Origin: Sarcophilus harrisii
Taxonomy: Eukaryota > Chordata > Mammalia > Dasyuromorphia > Dasyuridae
DNA length: 64,000 nucleotides
Direction: 5' to 3'
Assembly (NCBI RefSeq): GCF_902635505.1
Contig: NC_045432.1
Span: 5,577,275 to 5,641,274, forward strand
Both the position numbers and the translations under genes were made by a program. Below, piece after piece: positions 10,215 through 22,020 of the stretch. Positions within the stretch are counted from its first letter, which is position 1. The number at the start of each line of letters is the position of its first letter. Below the pieces are notes generated by a model, which saw only the letters and a program-made list of their open reading frames with translations, was not told where the DNA came from and did no database searches.

Positions 10215-12770
10215 AGATAATGCTTCTATAAACATATACTTAGATGAGATGGTGATCAGAGACATAATTAATAACTTCACCCAAGAAAATGACAATAATG
10301 AGACATCATACCAGTGTGGGATGCAGCCAAAGCAGTAATAAGGGGAAATTCTTATATTCTAGAGGCCTCCTACTTGTATGTGTGAGAACGAGAAGAGAAG
10401 AGAATTGGGCTTCGAAACTAAAATGCTAGAAAGGAACAAATTAAAAACCCCAGGCAAACACTAAACTTGAAATTCTAAAATAAAAGGAGAGATCAATAAA
10501 ATTGAAAGTAAAAACTATTGAATTAATTTAGAGAACCAAGAGTTGGTCTTATGAAAAACTAACAAAAATAGACAAACCCTTAGTACGTCTGATTAAAAAA
10601 AAGGAAAGAGGAAAATCAAATTGTTAGTCTTAAAAAATGAAAGGAGAACTCACCAGAACAAAAAGGAAATTGAGTTAACAATTAGGGAGTTACTTTACCA
10701 ACTTTATGCAATAAATTGACAACTTAGAAATGAAATGGAAGTATCAGTCAAAAAATATAGCTCGTTCAGATTAGAGAAGAATATACTAAACAGTCCCATT
10801 TAGAAAAGTAAATAGAACAAGTATTAACCAATCCCCTCAGAAAAAATCCTTCAAATGGATTGGCATGAATTTAAACATTTAAAAGAACAATTAACCCAAT
10901 GCTATATAAACTATCTGAAAAGTAGACTGAAGGAGCTGCAACCCAAATTCCTTTTATGACACAGACATGGTACTGATACCCAAAGCAGGTAGGTTGAAAC
11001 AGAGAAAGAAAATTATATAGACCAGAACACTTAATGAATATTGATGCCAAAATCTTGAATAAAATAGCAAAAAGATTACAGAAAATCATCCCTAGGATAA
11101 TACACTATGACCAAGTAGGATTTACAATGTGGAATGCAGGGCTGGTTCAATAGGAAAACTATTAGCATAATTCGACTATATCAATAACCAAAACTAACAA
11201 AAAAAGCATATGATCATCTCAATAGATGCAGAAAAGTATTTGATAAAATCCAAACATCCATTCCACAAAAACACTGAGAGGATAGGAATAAATGGACTTT
11301 CCTTGAAAATAGTTAGGCGGTGGGTATTTGAAACTACTGTGTTAATTCATATAAATGGGAAAAAATCCGGAACCTTCCCAGTAAGATGTGAAATGAAGCA
11401 AGGTTGCCCACTGTCACCATTATTATTCAATATTGTATTAGAAATACTAGCCTCAGCAATAAGAGTTGAAAAAGAGATTAAAAGAATTAGAGTGGGCAAT
11501 GAGGAAAATAAACTATCACTCTTGCAGAAAATAACATGGTATACTTAGAGAACCTGAGATTCTACCAAAAGCTATTAGAAATAATTCATAACTTTAGCAA
11601 AGTTGCAGGATGTTGTAAAATAAATGCCTATAAATGCTCAGCATTTTTATATCACCAACAAAATCCAACAGAAAGCAAGAGATACAAAGAGAAAACTCCA
11701 TCATAATAACTGTTGACAGCATAAAATATTTGGGAATCTATCTACCAAAGGAAAGTTTGTGGAATTATATGAGCAAAATTACAAAAAACTTTCGACACAG
11801 ATTAAAGTCAGATTTAAATAATTGGAAAATATTAAGTTCTCTTGATAGGCTGAACAAATATAATACAAAGATGGCGAAGAATTCTTTAAACTAATCTATT
11901 TATTTAGTGCTATAATTAATCAGACTTCCCAAGAAAATATTTTACAGATCTAGAAAAAAATAACAATAAAATTCATATGGAAGAACAAAAGATCAAGAAT
12001 CTTATGGAATTAATGAAAAAAAAATCAAATGAAGTAGCCTTGTGGGTTTACTGATCTAAAACTATACTATAAAGGGCAGTCACTGAAACCATTTGGTACA
12101 GCTAAGAAATAGACACTGATCATTGTAACAGGTTAGGTCTGACAAGACAGAATAGTCAACTATAGTAATCTAGTTTGACAAAAACCCAAAGATCCTCACT
12201 TTTGGGATAAGAATTCATTATTTGACAAAAACTGCTGGATAACTAGAAATTAGTATGAGAAATTAGGCATGGACCCACACTTAACACCATATACCAAGAT
12301 AAGATCAAATGGGTCCATGATTTAGGTGTAAAGAACAGAGGATTACAGAACAAATAAGAGGAAATATAGGATAGTTTATCTCGACTTGGAGGCAAGATAA
12401 GAAATTGTGACCAAAGATGAACTGAAGACCCTATTGGATCATAAATAGAAAATTTTGATTGAACAAATTAAAAGCTTTTGTGCCAAACAAAACTAATGCA
12501 AATGGTCAGAAGGAAGCAACAAACTAAAAACATCTTCACATTTAAAGGTTCTGATAAAGGCCCTATTTCCAAAATATATAGAGAATTGACTCTAATTCTA
12601 GCAAATCGCTTCATTCTTCAGAATTGATACATGGTCAAAGGATATGAACAGCCAATTGGGAGCGATGAAAGTGAACTACTTTGCACTCAGCAAGGAAAGA
12701 GTGTTCCAAATAACTATTAATCATGAAATGCAGACTAAGACAACTCTGAGATAGCCACTCTTCACTTGTC
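10215..12770 (+). mobile_element. L1 LINE, ORF2 part (degraded)
   Basis: The clearest piece is the reverse transcriptase at 11210-11548, which contains IISIDAEK, then MKQGCPLSPLLFNIVLE, the L1 hallmark motif block. Next comes the region equivalent to the FADD box, changed in segment 2 to FAEN followed by MMVYLENP. Further downstream VAGYKINA-like and KYLGIYLPKE strings (11634-11894) continue the ORF2 order. The endonuclease half and ORF1 are not seen, so the element is 5' truncated at about 10215. It carries many stops and frameshifts and is inactive. It lies on the plus strand, opposite to the dynamin gene. Confidence 0.85.
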
Positions 12771-14590
12771 AGATTTGCTAAGATGACAGGAAAAAATAAT
12801 GATGAAATGTTGAAGGATGCAGGAAAACTGTTACACTGGATGCATTGTTAGTAGAGTTGTGAACGAATCCAACCATTCTGGACAGCAACTGGAATTTTCA
12901 TAGCCCGTGTTAATAAATTGTGTATACTTGATCTAGCAGTGTTTCTACTGGGTTTATACCCCAAAGAGATACTAAAGAAGGGAACTGTATGTGCTAAAAT
13001 GTTTGTGGTAAGTCTCTATTTGTGGTGGCTATAGTGGAAATTAATGGATGCCTAATATCAAATTGGAGAATGTCAAAAATCAGTATATATGAATATTATG
13101 CAATATTATTATTCTGTAAGAAATTACCTGCCAGGAAATTGAAACTATTTCTAGTCAGTGAAAGATGCCCGTCATTATTAATCAGAAATGCACTGAAGAC
13201 AACTTAAGATACTACTACACAATTCCATGATTTACAAGATGATTGTTGAGGATGGGGAAAACTGGGACATTACGCATTGTTGGTGGAGCTGTGAACGAAC
13301 CATTTTGGAGAGTAGTTTGGAAACCATGCCCGTGAGTTATCAAAACCGGCATACCCTTTGATCCAGCAGTGTTACTATTGGCTTATATCCCAAAGAGATT
13401 ATAAAGAAGGGAAAGTGGACCTGTATGTGCACGAATGTTTGTGGCAGCCCTTTGTGGTGGTTAGAAACTGGAAACTGAATGGATGCCCATCAGTTGGAGA
13501 ATGGCTGAATAAGTGATGCCATGAATATTATGGGATATTATTGTTCTGTAAGAAATGACCAATAGGATGATTTCAGAAAGGCCTGGAGAGACTTTAATAA
13601 TGAACTGGGATGCTGAGGGAAATGAGCAGAACAGGAGATCATTATATACTTCAACAACATTATTTATATGATGATCAGTTCTGATGGATCAAATATCCTC
13701 AGCAACGAGATCAACCAAATCATTTCCAATGGAGAAAATGAACTGAACTAGCTACGCCTAGAGAAAGAACTCTGGGAGATGACTGAGTCCATTGCATTGA
13801 ATTCTCGAATCTCATATCTATGCCCACCTGCATTTTGATTTCCTTCATGCTTGAATAATTGTACAATATTTCAGAGTCTGATTTTGTACACCAAAATAAC
13901 GTTTTGTCATGTAATTTATTGTGTACCTAATTTATATTTTAATGTAATAACATCTACACCATGGTCATCTGCCATCTAGGGAGGGGTGGAGGCAAGAGGA
14001 AAAATTGGAACAAGAGGTTTAGCATTGTTAATGCTGTAAAGTTATCCATGCATATAACCTGTAAACAAAAGGCTATTAAATTAAAAGAAAAGAAAGAAAT
14101 GACCAACAGAGGATTTCAGAAAGGCCTTGGAGAGACTTATATGAACTGATGCTGGAGTGAAATGAGCAGAACCAGGAGGATCATTATATATATCTCAATG
14201 AACGATATGAAGTGAGGATGGATTCTGATGGAAGTACTTCTTCAACAAAGAGAAAATTAACCCAGTTTCCACTGATCAATGATGGACAGAAGCAGCACCC
14301 AAAGAAGTTAAACACTGGGAAATGAATGGAACTGCTTGCATTTTGTTTCTTCTTCCTGGTTACTTTTAATTGAATCCAATTTTCCTATGCAACAAGAGAA
14401 ATAGTTCGAATTCTGCACACACAGGTTGCATCTAGGATATACTGTGATACATATTTAACATGGAGACTGCTTGCTATCTGGGAGGGGTGAGGAGTGGAAG
14501 GAAAAGTTTGAATAGAGAAAGGGATAGCTGCAAAAATTATCCTAGTATGGGTCTTTAAATAGTTATAATTATTTAAAAAGTTATATTAAA
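12771..14590 (+). mobile_element. L1 3' ends, three successive pieces
   Basis: The text typical of the L1 ORF2 end and 3' UTR (TTTGATCCAGCAGTG, then CCCAAAGAGAT, then ATGGATGCCCATCAGTTGG, then ATTTCAGAAAGGCCTGG) recurs. One partial copy spans about 12790-13200. A fuller copy spans about 13250-14095 and ends in an A-rich tail. A third piece at about 14097-14590 starts again at GACCAACAGAGGATTTCAG. This looks like L1 3' ends inserted next to or into one another, or a local tandem duplication. Confidence 0.75.
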
Positions 14591-16084
14591 AAAGACTCAA
14601 GACCACCTTGTTGAGTAGAGATAAAGAGCACACTGCACTGGGGACCTAGGAATGCGGCTGGACACACCCATATCAGAAACAAAAGGACTGGGGCACCACC
14701 TTTATTGAATAGACAGTGAAAGACAAAGGAAAATCTCAAATTATTGAGACGGCCCATTGAATGTAAAGCACGATCTCTGAACCCAGTGGTTGTAGTTATT
14801 CATCATTATTCTTTCTCATAACCTTTCCCTACATTAGCCCCTTTAGGCCACATTGCCTGTTTGGGAGCTGGGATATATTGGCCTCCTGGAGCCTCTGCAC
14901 CCCAACCTAGCATAGAAAATGGCACAGTCACCCCATGGGCCTCCTCAGCTTGGTTACCTCGCTCTCGGGACAGTCATGGTGGCTACAGAGACCAGCCCCT
15001 TTACCTCCCAGAGATGAGAACCAGCCCTCTTTGTCACAAGGAGAAGAGTAGGAAGGCCTTTAATCCTATATCAAATTGTTGCATCTGTGGGGGGCCCAGC
15101 TCCTGAACCAATGACCATGGGTGCCTATCGCTTGAGGCCAGCCTGGATGGTCAGTAACTGATCCCAGATTCATAATGGAAAAGGGTTCCGGAATTTCAGA
15201 GAGAAACATCTTTTGACAGAAGATGGGCAAAGGAAATACAGCCTGAATCAGCCGGGGTAAGGGTTGAAACCAGGGAACGGTGTGTGTGAACGGACCTGAA
15301 AACAGACCTGCAGCCCCAAATGATCAGTTGTACAGAAATGTCTAAAATGTCATGAATTTCCTGGTAGAACTTCAACCGAAAAGCAGTGGCGCCTGTGATG
15401 CTCTCCCACAAGAGGAGAAATTTGCTATATTGCTACTTAAATGAGTTATTACCATGGAGGTAGTAGAATGGAGTGGGAAGCGTTCAAGGGTAAAGGAGAG
15501 TAAGAGGAAAGTGGAAACTGCGGGGTCCACAATGGCTACTAAGTGCCTGAGGCAAAATTTGTTCAGGCCTTCCCACCCAGGCTCAGCAATCATCCATCAG
15601 GTAACCTCACTGCCTGTTTGTACCTAGAAACATTCTGCTTTACACAGAAATTTATACTAGAGAAAGAAATCTAGTCTCTAGTTTGGCAATGTTGCGCGGG
15701 GAACAAAGATTCTTCTTCTTGCTCTTCTTCCCTCCTTGTTGTTCTTACCTCCTCCTGCTCCTCTTTTGATTATCTTCTTCTGTCTCTTTGTTCAATCTCC
15801 CTAAACTGACCAGAATTAGGAAGGCAGAGGGAGACCTCCTTCTGGACATAGTGCCCCAGAAAGCTTTCACAGCATATTCTTTTGCCCCTTGGCACATCAG
15901 GCCATAAAAACCCAGTGAAGAGGTGCCGCAAGAGAGAGAGCATAAAGTTTCCACTGAAAAGTCAGTGTGCACCATTTCCTAAGTCATCTTTAATTTGAAG
16001 GCATTGAAAGTCACTTCTTCAGACCAAATTTATACATTTTAGACCAGTCTTGCATCATTAAAACCCACCTTGGCTTTCCATTAT
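14591..16084. other. 3' flank of the DNM1L-like gene (four copies in the window)
   Basis: From about 14776 to the gene this flank recurs at 31216-32520, 39330-40620 and 55950-57250. It contains a polypyrimidine and triplet tract near 15710-15790 and no recognisable coding sequence; short frames are not conserved between copies. Because it lies downstream of the stop codon on the minus strand it may include 3' UTR. Confidence 0.6.
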
Positions 16085-16275
16085 GTGCAAAAACACTTTT
16101 AACCTTCTCTTTTTAAAATGTTGAGTTCCAAATTGTCTCCCCACCCCCTCCCCCCACCTCTTGTTTGAGAAAACTAACCATTAGACATGGGTTATACAAT
16201 GAGATCCAGCCACTTGTCCAGCAGTTTCCCAGCTGACGGACAATTTCCAATTCTTTGCCACCACATCATGGGGCC
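16085..16275 (-). mobile_element. Antisense L1 3'-end fragment
   Basis: Read on the minus strand it gives GGTGGCAAAGAATTGGAAATT, a CCNTCAGCTGGGAAACTGC-like string, then a G-rich run and TTGGAACTCAACATTTTAAA. That is the order seen in marsupial L1 3' ends. It is repeated at the same place in the other three dynamin 3' flanks, so it was inserted before the gene was multiplied. Confidence 0.55.
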
Positions 16276-16683
16276 GCTATGAAGCTGGCTTTCTGTGTAT
16301 TGAGTTTGTTTTGTATGTTTTTATTGACAGACTGAGAGCGATATTTCAAGGCCCAGGCAGTGCAAGTGGCCCCATAGACCTTTTGGGCCTACTTTCATTG
16401 TCCTGACTGTACATGATATCTGAATTGGGGACTTTTGTTGGTTTTCTTTTGGGCTACTTGCCTTATTTACTCTGTGAGCTGGTGCACCTGCTAGTTCTTA
16501 CTCTGAGAACTTAGATTTATAATCTCCTTCACAATTGTTAAACTGGATCATGAAGAAAATGTACAGAACGGACAGGTAGGAGAGAAACAGCCGAGTCTGG
16601 TGTGAGGTCGGCAAAACTCTAAGCTGGCAGCTCTACCCTCAAGGGTTCGGCAGACTGAGGGCAGCGGGCACGGGGCGTGCCAT

Positions 16684-16740
16684 TCACCAGAGCTGAGTCT
16701 CTCGGATCTCAGAGATGGTCTGGTTGGCCTGCTGGAGGGC
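16684..16740 (-). CDS. DNM1L: Copy 1, last exon
   Basis: Eighteen codons plus stop, reading ALQQANQTIS then EIRETQLW, after an AG acceptor (complement of 16741-16742). Human DNM1L ends ALQGASQIIA then EIRETHLW, also 18 codons. Phase agrees with the preceding exon. A minus-strand AATAAA lies about 360 bp downstream (16320-16325). Confidence 0.85.
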   Translation of the reverse strand, partial: ALQQANQTISEIRETQLW

Positions 16741-16847
16741 CTAAGAAAGAAACAAAAACTGTGGGTGCCAGGAAGCACGCTCGGTCCCAAGAACACCTTG
16801 GCTGATGGGGGTGAGGAAGAGGCCCTGGGATCAGTGCAGCTCGGTAC

Positions 16848-17004
16848 CTTGAGCATGGTGGCTCTCATTGTGCTGCTGGTGCCATAAGCTGGACCAGTCA
16901 GCAGCCCTCCAGGAGTTGGCCTGTACAGCTGTCCCACCAGTTCACTCTGCAGGTGCTCTTTTGAGTTATAGTTCACCAGGAAGTATGACAGTTTTAGGGA
17001 GCCA
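16848..17004 (-). CDS. DNM1L: Copy 1, GTPase effector domain exon
   Basis: 157 nt with a GT donor and AG acceptor. The centre reads [13 protein letters not shown] as in DRP1 ([13 protein letters not shown]). The first codons differ from copy 2 through compensating small indels (LKLSYFLVNY here, TVMHFLVNY in copy 2), and the last third no longer matches the human MAQRRKEAADMLK frame. Confidence 0.8.
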
Positions 17005-17379
17005 CTGGAGTCGGGAGACAGAGAGAGCAGCCTGGCATTAGCTGGGCACAGGTCCACAGGATGTAGACACACTTAAAGGGGGGAGCAAAGGCCTGCAGGA
17101 ACCTAGGAAAGACTTCTTCCTGGGAGTTCTACTAGATTCAGGTATCCTGGGTTCCGGTCTTGGCTCCCTGTGGGCAATTTGCCTTCTCTGAGCCCGTTTC
17201 CCATTTTGTCAAAAGGATGAAGGACAGTCCTTCCCTTGTTTTTCTCCCAAGGATGTCATGAAGGGAAACATAAATATACACAGAACACGCTTTAGAGAAT
17301 CTAGCAGTAGAGATCTAGTGATGCCCAATTCCTTCCCACCATTAATCATGCCCAGACTGTTGGGTCAAGAGAGCACCTG

Positions 17380-17535
17380 ATGTGGAACCCTTAAGTGCAC
17401 AGACTTGCAGATGTACACAGGAACACAGACACATACTCACGCACACACATGCACAGAACACACAGACACACACGTGCACACATACAGAGGAACACACACA
17501 GACATACTCGGCACACATGCACACACACGTGGCAC
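17380..17535. repeat. CA-rich microsatellite in the intron
   Basis: An imperfect ACAC tract (TG-rich on the gene strand) just after the donor of the SYFLIV exon. The shorter equivalent in copy 3 (41984-42085) contains the point where segment 4 stops matching segment 3. Confidence 0.8.
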
Positions 17536-17546
17536 ATTCTCCCTAC

Positions 17547-17638
17547 CTGTCCTGGAGGTTCTTCCGACAATAAGGAAGTAGGACTGAGAAGTCTGCGGAT
17601 TATCCTCACAGTCTGCTGTTTTCTTTGAGTCAGCTTTT
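17547..17638 (-). CDS. DNM1L: Copy 1, exon before the effector domain (SYFLIV exon)
   Basis: After the acceptor CTTCAG the exon encodes a KLTQRK-like start and SYFLIV, ending in CAG-GTAGGG. Human DNM1L has [20 protein letters not shown] then FLIVRKNIQD here. The frame is shifted both before and after SYFLIV relative to the cleaner copy 3 exon. Confidence 0.75.
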
Positions 17639-19998
17639 CTGAAGTTGAAGGCATGGCTGGGGGTGGGGAGAGACACAGGGAGCAGGGCAAGCGAATAAGA
17701 GGAAGTGTCCAAAGCAGAATGAGGCCAGGGGAATCCATGCACCAGGGTCCTGCAGGCAACCCAGTAAGCCAAGGAGTTCAGCCTTGCTTTCGCCTCTACT
17801 TGTGCTGAATCTCACTCTTCTGGGCAGTCTCTGGAGGAGCGGGGTCAGTCTAGTTCGCACATAAGAACTCCCTTCTTGAGGGGGACAGGCATGCCTCCCC
17901 AGGGACCACTGTTTTACTTTTGGTTTCCACTTCCCTCCCTCCCTTTCTCCATCCCTTGCCCACCCATTCAAAAGACCACCAGGCCCGGAGTTCAGGCTCC
18001 GCTGCTTTCAGCCCAGACCCTGGAACAGTCCCAGGGCCCTTCCTGGCCCCTCTGCTCCCCATCATTCACACTCAACATCAGCACCTCCTCCTGCTTAGGT
18101 TGGTAGATCACCTTCTCACTCCTGCGCCTTCCTCGCTGCCTGCTGTAACAGAGCGATATCTCCCTTACCATGGGTCTAGTCACCTTCCTGTCCCATTCCT
18201 GTGAGATCAGTGGCCTCCCTGTCTCAGTCTCCACGTTTCAATCCTGACTCTCCGTAGCCCATATAGCCTATAGTAGCAGCTCTTGTAATCGCATGCAAAC
18301 ATTCGCATGTCCATGTTTCAGAACGTGAAAGGCCTTAATCGGGATCACAATCTGTTGAGTTACCCAACCTCGGATTGGAAAGCCCACGCTATGTCCTTCA
18401 GCTTTACTCGCTGTGACTTTTATTCTCCTGACCCCTGCTAGTCCCCGGACTCATCGCCCTACAGGCTAAATTTAGTCGCTCTGCTGGATTTGGCCTCTGG
18501 CAAACAAATCTCAGCCTGGCCAGTGAAATGTCCTATTAAAACCGGAGGCGCTCTGTACCGACTGAGCCTGGGGCCTGTGCTGAGGAGGGCTAGATGGGAT
18601 GGCTTCCAATACCGCGCAGCACATTAAGGCCGGTGCATGGCATGAGGCTGATCCTGCAGCCACTATTCCTGGATGCGGGTGCGTGAGCTGGCCCCTCATA
18701 TGCCTGGCGTGGAGCGAGGAGTAAGAGACCAACGGAAGGATGAGCTGGGAAGCTGAACTGGCACCCAGACCTCCAACCTGAGGGAGTCCCATCCCTCGCC
18801 AGCCCCTCCTGAAAGCGTAACTGCGCTTGGTGGGCAGCCCTCGAACAGCACATCGGCTCTGCAAGCCTGGGAGCAGGGAAGCTTCTATTACCGAGGCAAC
18901 TCCAGGAAAGCTGGAGCGGGACCTGGAGCCGAGGCAAAGAGAGAAAAGTCGGGGCTGAGTCTTTGGGCCTAGATTCTAGCAACAGTTGGGAAGCAAACCT
19001 CTGGATTTGGGAGCTACTGCCTGGGGTCCGGGGCAGTCCATTTACTGAGGAACTCCAATGGAACCCAGTGACCCTTTGGTCTCACGGTCACTTAGTTTTA
19101 TGACCTGAGTTATGCAGTCACCGTGGTAGAAATCAATTTTCTGCCCAGGCAAACTTTCCAGTCCCTGAAGTAGCCACTCGTCCCTGCTGAAGACAAAACA
19201 CCACCAGTGTTGATGGCTCTCATGGCGGTGAGACACTTTAACTAAGTGCATCTGATGCTCCTCCAAGCTTGGGAACACTGTCATCCCCGACCGCCTCACC
19301 CTTCCGGCGCCTACTATCATTTCCATGGCAGAAGCCACCTGATGGAGGGAGGAAAAGGACACGAGTTACGAGCCCTGCTGCCCGTGCTAGTCACCAGGAG
19401 GGCAGTACCGGGGAGCTGAGGCGCATGAGAAATCCTTACTGGCAGCCTGATGGCTGGTCTAAAAGATGGGTGGGACGGGGACATGAAAGATGCCCCCTCA
19501 CTTCCCTGAAAGAAGGGGAACCTGGAGCTACCAACTGTCTCCTCCGGGGTCACAAACCAGCATTGTCTCTCACTTACCAAGTCAGAACAACCTGGCAGAG
19601 AGGTACAATGTGGTTCTGGGACCATTAAAATGATTTAGATGCTGCGCCAAAGTGGCCCTCTGTTTCTAGCCTTAGTTGAGGTTGGCACCCCCTTCAACCT
19701 CTTTTATGTATCCACAGCTTTCCCATCATGCACTGTACCATCCCTCTTCCTTCCCTGACCTGTTCTTCAACCTGAGCAATGGTTCAGTTTTTACTTTATC
19801 TTTCCATGAAAGCATGGGCACACCATAATTTTGTGCAAGGCTGGGCAGCTGAGTCTGAAGGAGGTGTCAGAAACCTCATATGCTGCCAAAGGGGCGATCC
19901 AGGGAGGGACGAGTCGGGAGCTTCCTTAGCATAACCAAGTAGGGGATCCTGTGGCCAAGCCTTGACCGGACCGAGCCAAGTGAGTTCAGCACGATGAC
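17639..19998. other. Large intron of copy 1
   Basis: Aligns in blocks with the intron at 42182-45438 of copy 3. The exon that should encode the end of the DRP1 variable domain (MPASPQKGHAVNLLD in human) was searched for and not recognised. Copy 3 has about 1.15 kb extra (42800-43968). Long frames such as 19042-19362 on the minus strand are not kept in copy 3. Confidence 0.55.
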
Positions 19999-20106
19999 CT
20001 CCCCCTCCCAGTTGCCCTTTGGGCCCAGCCCCTCTTCAGAGGCTCCCAGAGTTGGAAGCCTGGAAGTGCCCTTCCTTAGAGGAGCATGGGGCTCAATTCC
20101 CCTCAT
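19999..20106 (-). CDS. DNM1L: Copy 1, candidate variable-domain exon (GNWEG)
   Basis: A strong acceptor (TTTCCTCCTCTCAG) precedes a frame with GASEEGLGPKGNWEG. Human DRP1 has QEPTTGNWRGMLK in the corresponding variable domain. About 88 bases here are identical to 45436-45523 in copy 3, the best-conserved block between the two introns. The donor (GAG-GTCATC) is weak. The domain assignment rests on position and the GNW-x-G match. Confidence 0.45.
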
Positions 20107-20294
20107 CTGAGAGGAGGAAACAGGGCCAGAGGCCGCAGCCTGTACCCAGATCCTGACTTCAACTTCAGGCCCAGTTTGCCCGCTGGGGCGGTCAGTTTGA
20201 AAGGTCAGCACGCCTGCCTCAGGGCCGCGAGAAGGCGACTATCAGCCTCAGTCCAGGACCAGATGAGGGCTTGCCAGCGCGACCCCTGGGGCAC

Positions 20295-20399
20295 CTTGGC
20301 TGCTGCTGGGATGGATGAAGAGAGGCCAGCTATGCTATCGGCCAAGTCCGGGTGCTTGGTGTTGATGTAGGCTAACTTGAATTGCTAGAGGTTGTGAAC
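20295..20399 (-). CDS. DNM1L: Copy 1, AYINTKHPD exon
   Basis: Encodes LAYINTKHPDLAD, matching human IELAYINTKHPDFAD in the stalk. The first bases after the acceptor appear to lack a G and the codons before LAYINT are disturbed. A possible donor is AAG-GTGCCC. Confidence 0.75.
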
Positions 20400-21019
20400 T
20401 CCAAGGTAGTAGTTAGGCAATGAAGTCGCAGGAACTGTCCCGTCTCACTGAGCCAGCAGCTCTTTCTAGCTGGGTTTGTTGGCCGTGGAACAGAGGCAGG
20501 ACCCATGTCGAGTTTAAATAAATATGAAGTCAAATTGGGTTCCCAATGAGCTGGCTCTCTCATCACTTTCTCTCTGGACTGAACAAGCTCCTGTCCTTGT
20601 CCTGTTTGGCCTCCTCCCCCTAAGGACCCGCCCTCCTGATGCGAGTCTGTGACCAGAGGCTTAGCCAGGAGGAGCACGGCCTCCTGGGTATTTCTTCACT
20701 CGACCATTTGCTGGGTACAGTGTATCTGCCAGGATCAGCAGGCCTTACCCTGGAAATGATCCTGGGCAGAGGCTAGGCTGGCTTTTTATCCCTTGAACCC
20801 CTAGCCAAAGTGCTACACCAGCCTCTACCCTTCCCTATCCTCAGCTTCCCTTCCTGAGCAAGCTTTAAACCGGCTGCTAGCTTTGCCGCCAACGACTTGT
20901 CCAGGGTATTACCAGTTTGGGCAGAAGGGACGTTTTTAGCTCAGTGTCCTCTGGACACCCAAGTGGGCATCCTTTTCCCCGAGGGCCGTTGTTTCCCAGA
21001 ATACCGCTCACATACTTAC

Positions 21020-21125
21020 ACTTGGCTGAAGTTGCGCAACCTTCTTCTCAGGAGACCCATCAGCTGACCTCCACAATGGCCTCATGTAGCTTGGGAAAAC
21101 GCAGCAGCCCTGAGAAGGGGCCAAG
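21020..21125 (-). CDS. DNM1L: Copy 1, LLRFPKLH exon
   Basis: Encodes LLRFPKLHEAIVEV (human LLRFPKLHDAIVEV) and, in another frame, LLRRRL (human LLRKRL), with a GTAAGT donor. A short insertion or frameshift separates the two blocks. The acceptor is uncertain (start could be 21109). Confidence 0.8.
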
Positions 21126-21390
21126 CTCATCAGACTCCAGCAGTGCATGGGCCACTTCCTCCTCCCACCCGAGCCCAGCCCCCCCCCTTCTCCAAGCAAG
21201 GCAGAAAACTGGCTCCTGCTCTGGGCCCTTCCCTGTCTCTCTCCTCTGTCCCTGCACCGGGCTAGTTTTTTGCACATGCAAAAAATTCTCAATACTTTCC
21301 CCTGCAAAACCTTGTGTTCAAGTTTCTTTCCTCCCTGCACACCCTCCTCAGACGGGTCAGTCCAGGACAGGGAGGTCACCATGGCCTCAC

Positions 21391-21525
21391 CTTGAGAAAG
21401 GAAGTGGAACAATGCTGGATGACCTCTTAGGCCTGCACCAGGTCCACACAGCAAGGCTAGCTCCCTCCCAGTCTCTTAATCTTGTCTCTTCACTAGCACA
21501 AAGGAGACCTCTGGGACAAAAAACG
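21391..21525 (-). CDS. DNM1L: Copy 1, VPEVSF / KRQIKRL exon
   Basis: 135 nt between CCCATAG and a GTGAGG donor. It encodes FFVPEVSFVLVKRQ (human LFVPEVSFELLVKRQ); a one-base insertion then shifts the frame so that IKRL and the C-V-D-L-V and Q-H-C blocks are read in another frame. Confidence 0.8.
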
Positions 21526-22020
21526 CTATGGGCCCCAGGAAAGGGAGCAAGGCTCAGCCTAGGAGACAACCAGGGTGGATGGTTCAGCAGCTTGATTCAC
21601 AGCCCCAGAGGAGTCCCTGATCCTCAGGCTGACATCCTCCTCCTGCCCATTTCCTAGAATTCCCCCCTCTGCCCTCTCCCCCAAAGGCCCAAGGCCTGCT
21701 CCCCAGAAAAGCCCCTCAGAATAATTCAATGCAAGCAGGCAGGGTTTTTCTCAGAGAAGAGGCCCCAGGGAGGGTCCAGGCCAGAGTAAGACAGCTGCTG
21801 CCAAGGGACAGGAGGACTCGGGTTCTAAACCCTGCTCAGCCTCCGACCATCTGCCTAACCTTAGACTGACGTCTTCACAGAACTGGGCCTGGGGACCTTT
21901 GGCTGACCACGCTGACTCGAGGGAGGTTTTTCCAAAAGGTGAGACAGACTACCGAAGCAACACCAAACTGGGAGGGGCACGGGAATGTGAACCAGGGCCT
22001 GTGAAGGGGGGATCTGCTAC

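Larger units (their letters stand above)
6105..17166. repeat. Segmental duplication unit X, copy 1
   Basis: Matches 22513-33617 at an offset of about 16440. About 6720-10140 appears base-for-base identical to 23160-26580; elsewhere there are scattered small indels. The unit holds ERV-B, an L1 with extra 3' ends, the 3' flank of the DNM1L-like gene and its last two exons. The match ends in a dynamin intron at the text TTGGCTC. Confidence 0.95.

Noticed and set aside
16548-17072. 174-codon minus-strand open frame
   Set aside because: It is the effector-domain exon plus flanking intron and exon text read through without splicing; only the exon is annotated.
17342-17759. Cysteine/valine- and histidine/threonine-rich frames
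   Set aside because: Translations of the CA/TG microsatellite.
19042-19362. Possible pleckstrin-like domain on the minus strand in the large intron
   Set aside because: DRP1 proteins have no such domain, the frame is broken in copy 3 and no motif could be confirmed.
20917-21657. 246-codon plus-strand frame
   Set aside because: Antisense shadow of dynamin stalk exons and intron; the equivalent in copy 3 is not conserved as protein.
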